From Chloroflexota bacterium (GTDB taxonomy: Bacteria > Chloroflexota > Anaerolineae > Anaerolineales > Anaerolineaceae), in contig JAMCRR010000006.1 in the NCBI GenBank assembly GCA_023381565.1, positions 61,014-125,013 of the forward strand: a stretch of 64,000 nucleotides of DNA. Direction: 5' to 3'. Shown here one piece after another: positions 16,370-26,344 of this stretch (the stretch's first letter is position 1; each line of letters begins with the position of its first letter). The translations under genes and the position numbers were made by a program. The notes beneath the pieces are model-generated. The model did not search any database and was not told the origin of the DNA. It saw only the letters and a list, made by a program, of their open reading frames with translations.

Positions 16370-19300
16370 TTACTCCGCCTTGATCGACACCAGCACGGCG
16401 CGCAGGGCACGCCGGGAATCATAGGTGTTGGTCTCGGGGTCGTATCCCTCGCAGGTCAGCAGGGTGAGCCAGGATTGTTCCTGATGTTGGAATACCCAGC
16501 CGGTGTTTTTGGGCAGGATGCTCTGATTGGCCCGCACTGCATAAGTATAGCGGTAACCGAAGGCATGCAGGATGATCTCCTGGCCGTAGGTCAGGTTCTT
16601 CAAGCTAACAAACAACCCCGGAGTGCCGTCTGCATTGTAAACGTGGGCGGTAAGGACCGAGTTTCCCTTCCAGGATGGGAAAGCGGTGCCTTCCAGCCAG
16701 CCCACCTGTTTGCTTAACCAGGTCAGATCCCAGGTCTCTTCCAGGGATGGGATGCCGGAGATGGGAGCCTTGATGTGTAAGGACGGGATTTCAAGCCAGA
16801 CATCTCCGAGGTCCGCGTAGGCTCTAGCGGCGGGTTGGTCGGTGAGGGCGGTCACCACCCCAGGAGCAAAACCGGTTTGAGGGAGTTTCATTTTGGCCGG
16901 ATCGAATATCGAGAAGCGAATTCTGGAATCAGTCCCGCCGTTGAGCGGGTTGCCGGCCTCATCCACTATGGAGGTCGAGCCGCAAATCAACAGCAGGTAA
17001 TCGCCGGAGGGCAGGGGTACGCCCTGGTTCAGAGCCAGGCTGGCGGCGAAAGGACCAACTCCCTGGTGATTGGCATAGGTGACCGGTCCGGTGGGTATCT
17101 GGATATCATCCATCGCCAAACCGTTGCGGCAGGAGGTGGTATCGTATTGCCCGTTCGGGCCGGCCTGGATAAGCAGGTAGTTGGCCGGGTTGGTGACATC
17201 CTCCGGATCAGCCGCCCCGGCCGGATTATGGACATCAGTATCGAATGGGATATAGAGGCTGGTGAAATGGGTGTCGTAGGACCCATCATTGAAGATGTGA
17301 ATCCCACCCGGATAGGCGAGCAGACCTTCGAATAAAACCACCGGAGGATCGAGATCAACGGCAAAATGACGGACAAAATCCGCCGCCATGGTAAAACCGG
17401 CGGTATCTTCCAGGTTAGACCTGGCCGTCAGCGTGTAGCTACCGCCAGCCAGAGGTTGCCCCCCATTCAGATTCAAAGTCGCCGTGCGGGTGGCCTGGTC
17501 GTAACTCACACTGCCGATTCCTATCGGGGCGTCAGGGGCCATCACCAAACGATAATTGCTCGCATCTGCGGCAAGCCCTGGGGCCATATCGTTATTAAAT
17601 CCGATGAGGAGCTGTCGAACGGCAACACCCACGCGCTCATCTTCGACGATCTGTCCATCGCCGGTATCCGGCACACTGTTAACCCGCATCACCTGCGGGC
17701 GGTTCTCGATCGTCAGGGTGAAGTCTTGCCGGGCTGAGGAGCCAATCCCATTCTGTGCGGTGATGACCAGACGATAGATTCCGGTCGCCGTGCGAGCAGG
17801 GGTTCCACTCAAAGAGGCAGTACCATCCCGATTGTCTTGGAAAGTAACCCCATCAGGCAATGTGCCTGTTTGGGAAAGGGCAGCCACCGGAAAACCGTGT
17901 GAGATAACGGTAAAGGTATTCAGCATCTCGGCGGAAAAAGTAACCCGGTCGGCGCTGGTCAGGGTGGGTCTTTCATCGATTTCAAGCGTGAAGACCTGTT
18001 CGGCCGAGCCGGCCGCATTGGCAGCTGTAATCGTGAAAGTATGCATTCCCCCGGTCCCGATCGTGGGTGTGCCCGACAGTGTGGCCGTTCCATCCCCATT
18101 ATCTACGAAGGTGAGGCCGGATGGCAGCGTTCCGCCCGTGATGGAAATCTGCGCGGCCGGGTCTCCCATCGTGGTAACGGTAAAAGCACCTGAAATTTCT
18201 GCAGTAAAGGTGGTTGCGCCAGCCGAAGTAAAGAGCGGGGCCTCATTTGCGTTGGTCACATCGATCGTGAACGGCTTATCCAGACTGAGATTGGGTATTC
18301 CGTTATCTGTGCTGCGGACACAAATGGTGAAATGTGGGGTGGCTTCGTAATCAAAACTTGCCGCCGTCCGCAGGGAATCTCCATCAATAGCAAACGAAGC
18401 ATTATCGGTGCCTGGACAGCCGGTTGCATCCACCAATGAATAAGTGAACGCCTGGCCTGCATCAGGATCGCTGGTGGCCAGGTTTCCCACAAGTGTACCG
18501 GCCGGCCGGTTCTCCATCACGGTTGTGGAGGTAAGCATGATATCGGCAGGGACTTCGTTGAGATCGGTTATGGTGACAACGATCTGTTTTTCGAAACTCA
18601 GGTTGGGCGTGCCATTGTCGGTGGTTTGGACGCAGATCGTGCGGGTGCCGGCAGCTTCGAAGTCGATCGGAGCAGCCGTGATCAATTCATCTCCACTCAC
18701 GGCGAACATGGCGTTATCTGGCCCGCTGCATCCGGCGTTATCCACAAGGGCATACGTAAAAGTCTGGCCGGCGTCCTGATCGGTCACGCTCAGGTTGCCG
18801 ATAAGGGTCCCTACAGGCTGGTTCTCTGCCAGAGTTGTCCCCGAGAGCTGGATGTCTGTTGGGGCATCATTGGCATCGATCACGCCAATCGTGAAGGCTT
18901 TGTGGTAGGAGAGGTTGGGTACACCATCATCGGTGGTCTGGATACACAGGCTGTAGCTGCTCCTGGCTTCGTAGTCAAACGCTTCAGCCGTACGCAATGT
19001 ATCCCCACTGATGCTAAACGAAGCATTATCGCTACCCGGGCAGCCGCTTACATCCACCAGCGAGTAGGTGAAGGTCTGGCCGATTTCCGGATCGGTGGTA
19101 GCCAGGCTGCCAACAAGCGTGCCGGAGGGTTGGTTCTCCGCCACCGTGTCTGCCGACAGGGTGATGTCGGTAGGAGGATCATTGGTGCCGGTGATCGTGA
19201 TGGTCAACGGTTTGTCGAAGCTCAGGTTGGGAACACCATTATCCGTGCTGCGGATGCAGATGGTGTAGCTGCTCCTGACCTCGAAGTCAAACGGACCAGC

Positions 19301-22223
19301 CGTAAGCAGCGTATCCCCACCGAGCGCGAATGAAGCATTATCCGTGCCCGGGCAGCCGGCTGTATCCACCAACGAGTACGTGAAGGATTGTCCGGTATCG
19401 GGATCGCTGGTGGTCAGTCTGCCGACGGTCGTCCCGGCAGGTAAATTCTCGGCTACAGTATCAGGCGACAGCTGAATATCCGCCGGGGCCTCGTTGACGT
19501 CATCGATCGTAATCGTAAATGGTTCTGCGAAGGAGAGCGCCGGGAGAGCGGTATCGGCAGCCTGGACGCAAATGTTGTAGCTGGCCTTCGTCTCGAAATC
19601 AAATGAAGCCGCGGTAAGCAGCGTGCTGCCGCTGATGGCAAACGAAGGATTATCGGTTCCGGTGCACCCCCCCACACTGGCTAAAGAATAAGCGATAGTC
19701 TGGCCATTATCCTGGCCTGTTGCAGCCAGGTCTCCGACGAGCACTCCGGCCGGCTGGTTTTCTGACAAAGAAGAAGAAGACAGGGTGATATCAGTCGGAG
19801 CTGTGTTGACATCCGCCACCGTAATGGTGAACTCTTTGGCAAAGCCCAATGCGGGAACGCCATCGTCCATCACGGCGATACAAACCTGGTAACTGCTTTT
19901 AGATTCATAATCGAATGAGGCGGCTGCGTGCAGTATATTTCCGCTGATGGTGAATGAAGCATTGTCCGTTCCAGAGCAGCTGGCGCTCGAGGAGAAGGAA
20001 TAGGTGTAGCTCTGGCCGGCATCCTGGTCGGTAACGAATAAGTCGCCGATGAGCGTCCCGATAGGCTGGTTCTCGGCCAGGCTTGTCTCCGAGAGTTGAA
20101 TGTCCGTGGGCGCATCATTGGCGTCAGTCACGCTGATCGTGAACGGTTCGTAGTACGAAAGCATCGGCGCGCCATTATCCGTAGTCTGGATGCAGATGGC
20201 GTAGCTGCTCTGGGCTTCGTAATCAAACGAGGTGGTGGTGAACAGCGCATCCCCGCTGATTGAAAAGGAAGCATTATCGGTCCCGCTGCAGCCGGCCACA
20301 TTCACCAGCGAGTAAGTGAAAGATTGGCCTGCGTCGGCATCCATAGCGGTCAGGCTGCCGATAAGTGTGCCGGAGGGTTCGTTCTCGGTCACTGTATTCG
20401 CCGAGAGTGTGATGTCGGTGGGAGCATCATTCCGGTCGGTGATGGTTATCGTAAACGGCTTGTCGAAGCTCTGATTGGGGATGCCGCTGTCGGTGCTGCG
20501 GATGCAGATGGCGTAGCTGCTTTGGGATTCGTAGTCTAACGAAGCGGCGGTGCGCAGGGTATCCCCAATAATGGCAAAAGCGGTATTGCCGGCGCCGCTA
20601 CAGGTTGGGCCGGGGTTGACCAGGGTATACGTAAAAGTTTCGCCGGTTTCGGGATCGGAGGAACTCAGGCTGCCGACCAGGGTGCCGGCTGGCGAATTCT
20701 CCGCTACCGTGGCTGCCGAAAGGGTGATCTCGGTAGGAGGATCGTTGACGTCGTGGATCGTGATCGTGAAAGGCTCTTCGTAGAAACGCGTATGGGAATC
20801 GGTCACGCGGAGGCGAACAGAATAGGTGGATTTCGTCTCGTAATCCAGGACGGAGTGAGTAACGAGCGTATTGCCGGATATGGCAAAATCCGCGTTATCT
20901 GCGCTGCCGTCGCCACTGACCAGGCTGTAGGTAAAGGTATCTCCAACGTCAGGGTCCGTGGCAGAAAGCGTTCCTGCCAGTGTGCCGACCGGCCGGTTTT
21001 CGTCCAGGCTGGCGGGAGTAAAAGTAATATCGGTGGGTGGATAGTACCAGACTGCGCAGGAATGATCGCCGGTGTGATCGTAGATGCCGGGGCTTGTGTC
21101 GACGGCTTGCCCGGGATAAGCCGGCCCAGGCCCACCGCCAAAGCCATCTTTCCCGATTCCAGCCGCGCCTCCGCCAACGGTATTGGCACTATAGGTCACC
21201 GTACCCAGAACGCAGTAGCTGCCATCGTTGAACACAGCGCTGCCGAGGCCCGCACCACCGCCCCCACCCGCCCCGCCAAAGAAGGTGTCAGCAGAGCCCC
21301 CATTGCCTCCCTGGGCGCTGTTGCCGCTGAAAGTTACATCCCGCACACCCAATGCGCCGTTCACGGCAATATAGATAGCCCCGCCCAGGGCAGCTCCCCC
21401 ACCGCCACCTGAATAACCTGCTTCCAACCACCCGTCGCCGCCGTTGCCGCCCAGCCCACCGCCTCCCAGACCGCCTGCCGGCCCGGTGGAGCCCCCCACC
21501 ACCGCCGCCAAAACCGCCGTTTCCACCCGCGTACATGGCATAGCCGCCGCCTCCCCCACCGGCAAAGCCCCCGGGTTCGCTCCCAGCCCCCCCGATTCCG
21601 CCACCGCCCCCTCCGTAGAACCCCCCATTATTCACCGAATTTCCCCCGGTGCCGCCCGTAGCCGCATTAGCGGTGAAATTTACATTGCTGGCGGTCATTC
21701 CCGCCCCGGATCCAATATAGATCGCACCGCCAATTCCGGCGATCGTCCCAGGAATACTACCCGACGCATTCTGGCCGGCCATACGGCCATTCAAGATCGT
21801 CAGCTGACTGATACGTAAAGTGCCGGCGGCGACCCTCAAGATCTGGGTGGCATTCCCACCGCTGATGAAGAGAGACGCCGTCCCTGGGCCGGTTATGATC
21901 AGGTCCTTGCCGACTGTGATGGGAGTCGTCAAGGTGATCGTGGCCGGAGCGGCGAGGTTGAAAGTGATCGTATCGCCCGCGGCTGCGTCGGCAATCGCCT
22001 GGCGCAGACTACCGGCGCCGCTGTCCGCGGTAGAGGTAACGGTTAACGTGGCTGCGCTGGCCGGAGATTTGGCCGGGAATACAGCCAGGCCGGAGACAGC
22101 CAGCACCAGGGCCAGGAGGATGTTATAGATGAAAAATCCCCGCTGAGCGAACAGCCTGGGAAGATGAGAAAGGTGGCGAACCAAGTCCTTGCGCGCTTCG
22201 TTTGTGTGGGCGTTGAAGATCAT
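16370..22223 (-). CDS. Giant cadherin-repeat surface protein with LPQTG and C-terminal sortase domain (frame broken once)
   Basis: About 1950 residues if one base is restored. The best start is ATG 22223 (MIFNAHTNE) after AAAGAG. Order: membrane/signal segment ending SPASA; a beta-helix-like, extremely Gly-rich domain (SLRQAIADA, GGAIYIG); nine cadherin-like repeats of about 105 residues, each beginning APTDI.LS...ENxPxGTLVG, with repeats 2-9 carrying a Cys pair; two putative-Ig (He_PIG) modules; a Big_5-like module; then KLPQTGFAPG (16871-16885). A sortase domain follows with His (LTAHVYNADG, residue 1662 of the 1752-residue C-terminal frame), Cys (LLTCEGYD, 1726) and Arg (DSRRALRA). The frame changes in a G6 run at 21492-21497; five G would restore it. 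Likely an exported adhesin-like protein carrying its own transpeptidase. Confidence 0.85.
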
Positions 22224-22330
22224 GAGAAACTCTTTCTCTGGGCGATGATGTGACGGATGATGCCGCAAAAATCAAATGGCTGGCCCCCATTCAGGCTGAA
22301 GACCTGAAATGCAGGCGGGATCGACCATCC

Positions 22331-22371
22331 TTTTGCGCGATCAATGAACAAGTACCTGCAGTCGCGCAAAA
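22331..22371. repeat. Inverted repeat in the leader of the cadherin-sortase gene
   Basis: A perfect 10-base inverted repeat (TTTTGCGCGA / TCGCGCAAAA) separated by 21 bases, about 110 bases upstream of the start codon. It could be an operator or a 5-prime UTR hairpin. The rest of 22269-22617 shows only a second short palindrome (TGCGGGTACGTAGCATACCGCA split across 22503-22524) and no gene. Confidence 0.45.
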
Positions 22372-22617
22372 TAAAGACCGATTTGACGCGTGCGCAACAA
22401 TCGATTTAGGTTACCGATAAATTAATTGAAATTTCGGGAAGCTCAACAATAAAGAACCGTTGCGAACCGGCTATGGAGGAAAAGCGCCGAACCTTAAAAG
22501 TGTTTGCGGGTACGTAGCATACCGCAAGCCCTTCGAGACGGAGTTTTTCGAGCTAAGCCTGAGCAACATCCATTATACATGAATTATATAAACAGACCGG
22601 GTGAAGAAAACAAAATT

Positions 22618-22641
22618 GGTGCGTTCAAAAGCGAACGCACC
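22618..22641 (-). terminator. Intrinsic terminator
   Basis: Stem GGTGCGTTC/GAACGCACC with a six-base loop. On the minus strand it is followed by AATTTTGTTTT. It overlaps the stop codon of the 94-residue frame and ends minus-strand transcription from that side. Confidence 0.6.
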
Positions 22642-22909
22642 CCACGACTGCTTTGGCCCGCGCAGGGGGTCCATATTCTCGCGTGTATTCATCATGTAAT
22701 TTTCTTTCGACAAACATCCTTCTCTTCAGATAATCATACCGATCATTTTGCGAGTATCTTCCCCAATACCACCCTTTTTCAGACGAGATTTTATTGCTAA
22801 TCTCGTCAATCAAGCAAGAATCCGCCATAGTGATTGTCTTGAAAAGGTGCTCTTTGTCGGTGAAGAAATGGGTCAGGTATCGTAGTTCATTATCCATAAT
22901 GTTCGTCAT
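22625..22909 (-). CDS. Hypothetical 94-residue protein
   Basis: A charged, aromatic-rich frame without signal or membrane segment (DNELRYLTHFFTDKEHLF; YLKRRMFVERKLHDEYTREYG). Composition and helix pattern look coding. The ribosome site is weak (GAGACAG), and the C-terminus runs into a terminator hairpin, so it may be the surviving front of a longer protein. I do not recognise it. Confidence 0.4.
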   Translation of the reverse strand: MTNIMDNELRYLTHFFTDKEHLFKTITMADSCLIDEISNKISSEKGWYWGRYSQNDRYDYLKRRMFVERKLHDEYTREYGPPARAKAVVGCVRF

Positions 22910-23005
22910 TCTGTCTCACACGGTCCAACGGAATGGCGCAGCGGCATTGGCAAGACTGGCGAGACTCCTGCTCAATTATGAGCCTTTATACTTTTCGACA
23001 ATCAA

Positions 23006-23314
23006 TTAGCTTATCCTCTCAAACAGAGTGCCCAAAGTCTCATCCACCGGGCATTTGTCCGGTGCACCTAGCATAAAAACAAGCCCACAATGTGGACAGA
23101 TAAAATAATTAGGGTCTTCTTCGGCATGCGCGATCATACCAGTCAAAATAAGCTTGCTGCGTACTGTTGCCGAAGCGAGTATTGCCCGGAAGAACTTAGC
23201 AAGTTGGGAAAACCCTTCTTCTTCAGCTATTTTTACGAAGCGTGTGTTACGGCGGTTGATCTGATGCAGTTCATCTGAGAATTCTGCTGATAGATTCTCG
23301 ACTGATACGGACAC
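23006..23314 (-). CDS. Degenerate short rubrerythrin-like protein
   Basis: 102 residues. Residues 10-50 resemble the first helix pair of rubrerythrin (SDELHQINRRNTRF..IAEEEGFSQLAKFFRAI). Residues 70-95 resemble its rubredoxin tail (YFICPHCGLVFMLGAPDKCP). Normal rubrerythrins are near 170-190 residues. The middle helices are missing, the ExxH ligand pair after the first helix is replaced (ATVRSK), and the fourth rubredoxin cysteine is Asp (CPVD instead of CPxC). It is therefore unlikely to form a di-iron site or a normal Fe(Cys)4 centre. It is either a decaying gene or a repurposed fragment; the frame itself is intact. Confidence 0.65.
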   Translation of the reverse strand: MSVSVENLSAEFSDELHQINRRNTRFVKIAEEEGFSQLAKFFRAILASATVRSKLILTGMIAHAEEDPNYFICPHCGLVFMLGAPDKCPVDETLGTLFERIS

Positions 23315-23480
23315 GATATTCTCCTAGCGCATAGGACAATTGGATTACTGTTTGAGGCACCCAACTATTCAAGGACTTACGCAAAATAAACCGCTATCTG
23401 GCGGTCGAATAAATCACACCCCACCTGGTAGGGAGAACGTGAAAGGACAGGTGGAGGATTCCCGTAAGATTTTCCTTTTC

Positions 23481-24956
23481 CTAAAACTTCCTCGACCATT
23501 CCTTCGGCCAGCGCTCGATGACCACCTTTTTCTGCGTGTAAAAATCGACCCCGTCTGCACTCTGGGCGTGCAGATCGCCGAAGAAGCTGTCCTTCCAACC
23601 ACTGAAGGGAAAGAATGCAATGGGCGCAGCCACGCCGATATTGATCCCGATGTTGCCGGCCTCGGCCTCCGAGCGAAACTTACGCGCTGCAGCCCCACTG
23701 GAGGTGAACAAGCAGGCCATATTTCCATAGGTCCCGGCGTTCACGATGCGAATAGCCTCTTCCACACTATCGACGTGCATCAGCCCCAGCACCGGTCCGA
23801 AGATCTCGGTGCGAGCCACTTCGCTGCCCGGCAGAATTCCATCCAGGACGGTCGGGCGAACAAAGCTGCCGCCTTCACAACCCGAGATCACCGCCCCGCG
23901 ACCATCGACCATCAGCTCAGCCCCTTCGGCAATCCCCTTTCCGATCAAGCCTTCGATGCGGCTCTTGCTAACCTGGGTGATGACCGGCCCCATCTGCACC
24001 CCGGGCTCCAATCCATTCCCGGTGACCCGCTGGCGGGCAGCTTCCGCAATCGCCTGGGGAAACTGCTTGCCTGCCTCCCCTACGGTAATGGCTAAGGAGG
24101 CTGCCAGGCAGCGCTGGCCGGCGCAGCCGAAGGCGCTGTCGGCCACGATCCGGGTGGTCATCTCCAGGTCGGCATCCGGCAAGACTATGATCGGGTTCTT
24201 GGCGCCCCCCTGGCACTGGGCGCGCTTGCCGTTCGCCGTCGCCCGGCTGTAGATGTAGCGGGCGACCTGTGTGGAGCCCACGAAGCTGACCGCCCTGACC
24301 AGCGGGTGATCGAGGAGAGCATCCACGGCTTCCTTGCCGCCATGGACCAGGTTGAGCACGCCTTTGGGCAAATCCAATTCAGCTATTAGCTCAAAAGTGC
24401 GCGTCATGGTCAGCGGCACCCGCTCGGAGGGTTTCACGATAAACGTGTTGCCGCAGGCAATGGTATAGGGCAGGAACCAGAAGGGGATCATGCCGGGGAA
24501 GTTGAAAGGCATGACCGCCGCGCACACCCCCACCGGCTGGCGCAGCATGATCTCATCGATCCCGGGGGCGATATCCTCGCTGATCTTGCCTTGCAGCAGT
24601 GTGGGAATGCCGCAGGCGACCTCCACGTTTTCGATCGCTCTCTGCATCTCGCCGCGTGATTCTTCGAGCGTCTTACCGCATTCCAGGGTGATGGTGCGGG
24701 CCAGCTCTTCGCGATGCTGCTCAAGGAGGGTTTTCAGCCGGAACAGGTACTGCACGCGCTCGCCGGCAGGCACTTTGCGCCATGCCAGGAAAGCCTCCTG
24801 CGCGCCGCGGACGGTTTCATCGATTTCTGCACCGCTCGAGAGCGGCACGCGGCTGAGGATTTCGCCGGTGGCGGGGTTGATCACCTCCTGCTCCTCGATC
24901 GAGCTCGAAGGATGCCAGGTACCATTGACGTAGTTGTGGATTTTTTCGGGGAACAC
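23481..24956 (-). CDS. CoA-acylating aldehyde dehydrogenase, MMSDH/IolA-like
   Basis: A 491-residue NAD-dependent aldehyde dehydrogenase. The nucleophile is Cys283 in [12 protein letters not shown]. The Glu-containing ELGGK of ordinary ALDHs is replaced by QGGAKNP, and the C-terminal [17 protein letters not shown] with [13 protein letters not shown] is diagnostic of methylmalonate-semialdehyde dehydrogenases, which make acyl-CoA. It is the last gene of the LacI operon, 12 bases after the transaldolase-family gene. It would oxidise the aldehyde released by that enzyme or a malonate-semialdehyde-type product. The true substrate is not deducible from sequence. Confidence 0.92.
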   Translation of the reverse strand: MFPEKIHNYVNGTWHPSSSIEEQEVINPATGEILSRVPLSSGAEIDETVRGAQEAFLAWRKVPAGERVQYLFRLKTLLEQHREELARTITLECGKTLEESRGEMQRAIENVEVACGIPTLLQGKISEDIAPGIDEIMLRQPVGVCAAVMPFNFPGMIPFWFLPYTIACGNTFIVKPSERVPLTMTRTFELIAELDLPKGVLNLVHGGKEAVDALLDHPLVRAVSFVGSTQVARYIYSRATANGKRAQCQGGAKNPIIVLPDADLEMTTRIVADSAFGCAGQRCLAASLAITVGEAGKQFPQAIAEAARQRVTGNGLEPGVQMGPVITQVSKSRIEGLIGKGIAEGAELMVDGRGAVISGCEGGSFVRPTVLDGILPGSEVARTEIFGPVLGLMHVDSVEEAIRIVNAGTYGNMACLFTSSGAAARKFRSEAEAGNIGINIGVAAPIAFFPFSGWKDSFFGDLHAQSADGVDFYTQKKVVIERWPKEWSRKF

Positions 24957-24968
24957 TTTGTGCCTCGT

Positions 24969-26057
24969 TTACTTCACATCGGGGTTGGGGAGCATGAAAT
25001 CGCGGATCGTAGCCACCAGGTCCTGGTAAGAGGCGATAAAACCGCGCAGTGTGCGAACGGTCGGGCCAAACGAATCGAACTCCTCCGGGGTCATGCCATC
25101 TTCATCGTAAGCCCGGCGGAAATCAGGGAATTTCTGATACAGCTCATCTACAATGCCGGGATCCACCGGGTTGAAGAAGCGTTCTTTGACCTCGATGTCT
25201 GAGGCATTGATTTTTTTCTGCCAGCCATAAGGAATGGTGAGCACGATATCCCCGCCGATCAGCTCAGACCAGTGCATGTGATGCCGGTAAGCGGCTGCCA
25301 GCAGGCGCGTGCGGTAGCCGCGCTTCTGGTAGATGGCGTAAGCTTTCTTGAGCGCGGCAATGCCTGCCCAGTGGGCGACTCCCGGGTTGGCGAGCACTCC
25401 GTCACGCTTAATCAACACCTGGATCCAATCATCCAGGCGGCCGACCATCATCGTGCAAACCGGCGACATGCCCGCCACACTCTTGCCCTCCGCCTGGCGG
25501 CGGTTCATGCCCCGCTCGATGGCTTCAGCCACGGCAATCGACTGCGGCACGCAGAAGCTGACTGTGGCATTAATATTGACCCCGTGATAGGTCGCTTCTT
25601 CGATAGCCTTCACCCCGGCTGCGGTGACCGGAATCTTAATCTGCATGTTAGGAGCCAGCGTATCGAAGTGGATGGCTTGCCGGGCGAGGGCCTCTGCATT
25701 GCGGTAGTTTTTCGGGTTGGTCTGGATCGAGATGCGGCCCTTCAGCCCTCCTTCACGCACGAAAACCGGGTAGAGGAGTCCCGCCCCTTTGATGGCCATC
25801 TCTTCATTGAGCTTCCAGGTCACATCATCCTCGGTCCAGGTGGGATTCTCGGCGATGATGCTCTGAATTCGATCACGCCACAGGTGCATCTCTTTCTTGA
25901 GCACCTCGCCCACGATCGTCGGGTTAGTCGTCGCACCGACCGCTCCATTGGAGATAGCGTAGGTCAGCTCTTCAACCGAGCAGGAGTCATTCCAAAAATC
26001 TGTGACCGTTGTGGACACGGTCTGGTGGAGCGGGCTTTTATACGTAATGGTTTCCAT
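24969..26057 (-). CDS. Transaldolase-family aldolase/transferase
   Basis: About 362 residues; the start at METITYK is preferred because GAGGAA lies seven bases before it. The transaldolase barrel is evident: TDFWNDSC and GAVGATTNPTIV at the N-terminus, and a Schiff-base lysine in QIKIPVTAAGVKAIEEATYHG (Lys141), followed by NINATVSFCVPQSIAVAEA. It is longer than fructose-6-phosphate aldolases (about 220) and carries a C-terminal extension. These enzymes transfer or release a three-carbon dihydroxyacetone unit. Sitting after an isomerase and before a dehydrogenase, with no kinase in the operon, it probably cleaves or transfers from an unphosphorylated ketose. Confidence 0.88.
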   Translation of the reverse strand: METITYKSPLHQTVSTTVTDFWNDSCSVEELTYAISNGAVGATTNPTIVGEVLKKEMHLWRDRIQSIIAENPTWTEDDVTWKLNEEMAIKGAGLLYPVFVREGGLKGRISIQTNPKNYRNAEALARQAIHFDTLAPNMQIKIPVTAAGVKAIEEATYHGVNINATVSFCVPQSIAVAEAIERGMNRRQAEGKSVAGMSPVCTMMVGRLDDWIQVLIKRDGVLANPGVAHWAGIAALKKAYAIYQKRGYRTRLLAAAYRHHMHWSELIGGDIVLTIPYGWQKKINASDIEVKERFFNPVDPGIVDELYQKFPDFRRAYDEDGMTPEEFDSFGPTVRTLRGFIASYQDLVATIRDFMLPNPDVK

Positions 26058-26107
26058 TTCATTCCTCATTTCTTACGTGGCAAACAAGTCCCCATGATTA
26101 TTTCGGC

Positions 26108-26344
26108 TCAGCCCCCGTTAACATTCGTCACGAGCAACACGGTGGCCCCGTCAGGCAAGGGTGTCTCGAAAGGGACCGTTTCTCCGTTGATGGCAGCCAC
26201 AGATACCTCTCCCTCAGGGGCACCCAACAGGGTGATCAAATCCTGCAGGGTGCTCCCGCCAGCAACGTTCCCCTGCCACATCCCAGGGGTACCGGGCTGC
26301 GAGAAACGGCGCAAAGTCCCATAGAGCTTAACGGTCACGAGCAT
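26108..26344 (-). CDS. MoaD/ThiS-like small sulfur-carrier protein
   Basis: About 78 residues, a beta-grasp protein (VTVKLYGTLRRFS start) ending in the double glycine NVNGG that MoaD and ThiS proteins use for thiocarboxylation. The preferred ATG overlaps the upstream oxidoreductase stop (TGATG), so translation is coupled. The pairing with an aldehyde:ferredoxin oxidoreductase points to a dedicated part in molybdo/tungstopterin assembly for that enzyme. A longer frame starting 11 codons earlier lies inside the upstream gene and is less likely. Confidence 0.85.
   Translation of the reverse strand: MLVTVKLYGTLRRFSQPGTPGMWQGNVAGGSTLQDLITLLGAPEGEVSVAAINGETVPFETPLPDGATVLLVTNVNGG

Noticed and set aside
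17790..19333. Several plus-strand openings up to 235 residues
   Set aside because: They repeat every 315 bases or so in step with the cadherin repeats on the other strand, so they are mirror images of coding repeats.
16370..21060. Regular repeats considered as a CRISPR or DNA tandem array
   Set aside because: The repeats are about 315 bases, in frame and diverged; they are protein cadherin repeats.
25272..26324. 350-residue plus-strand opening
   Set aside because: Antisense to the transaldolase-family and MoaD-like genes, without family motifs.
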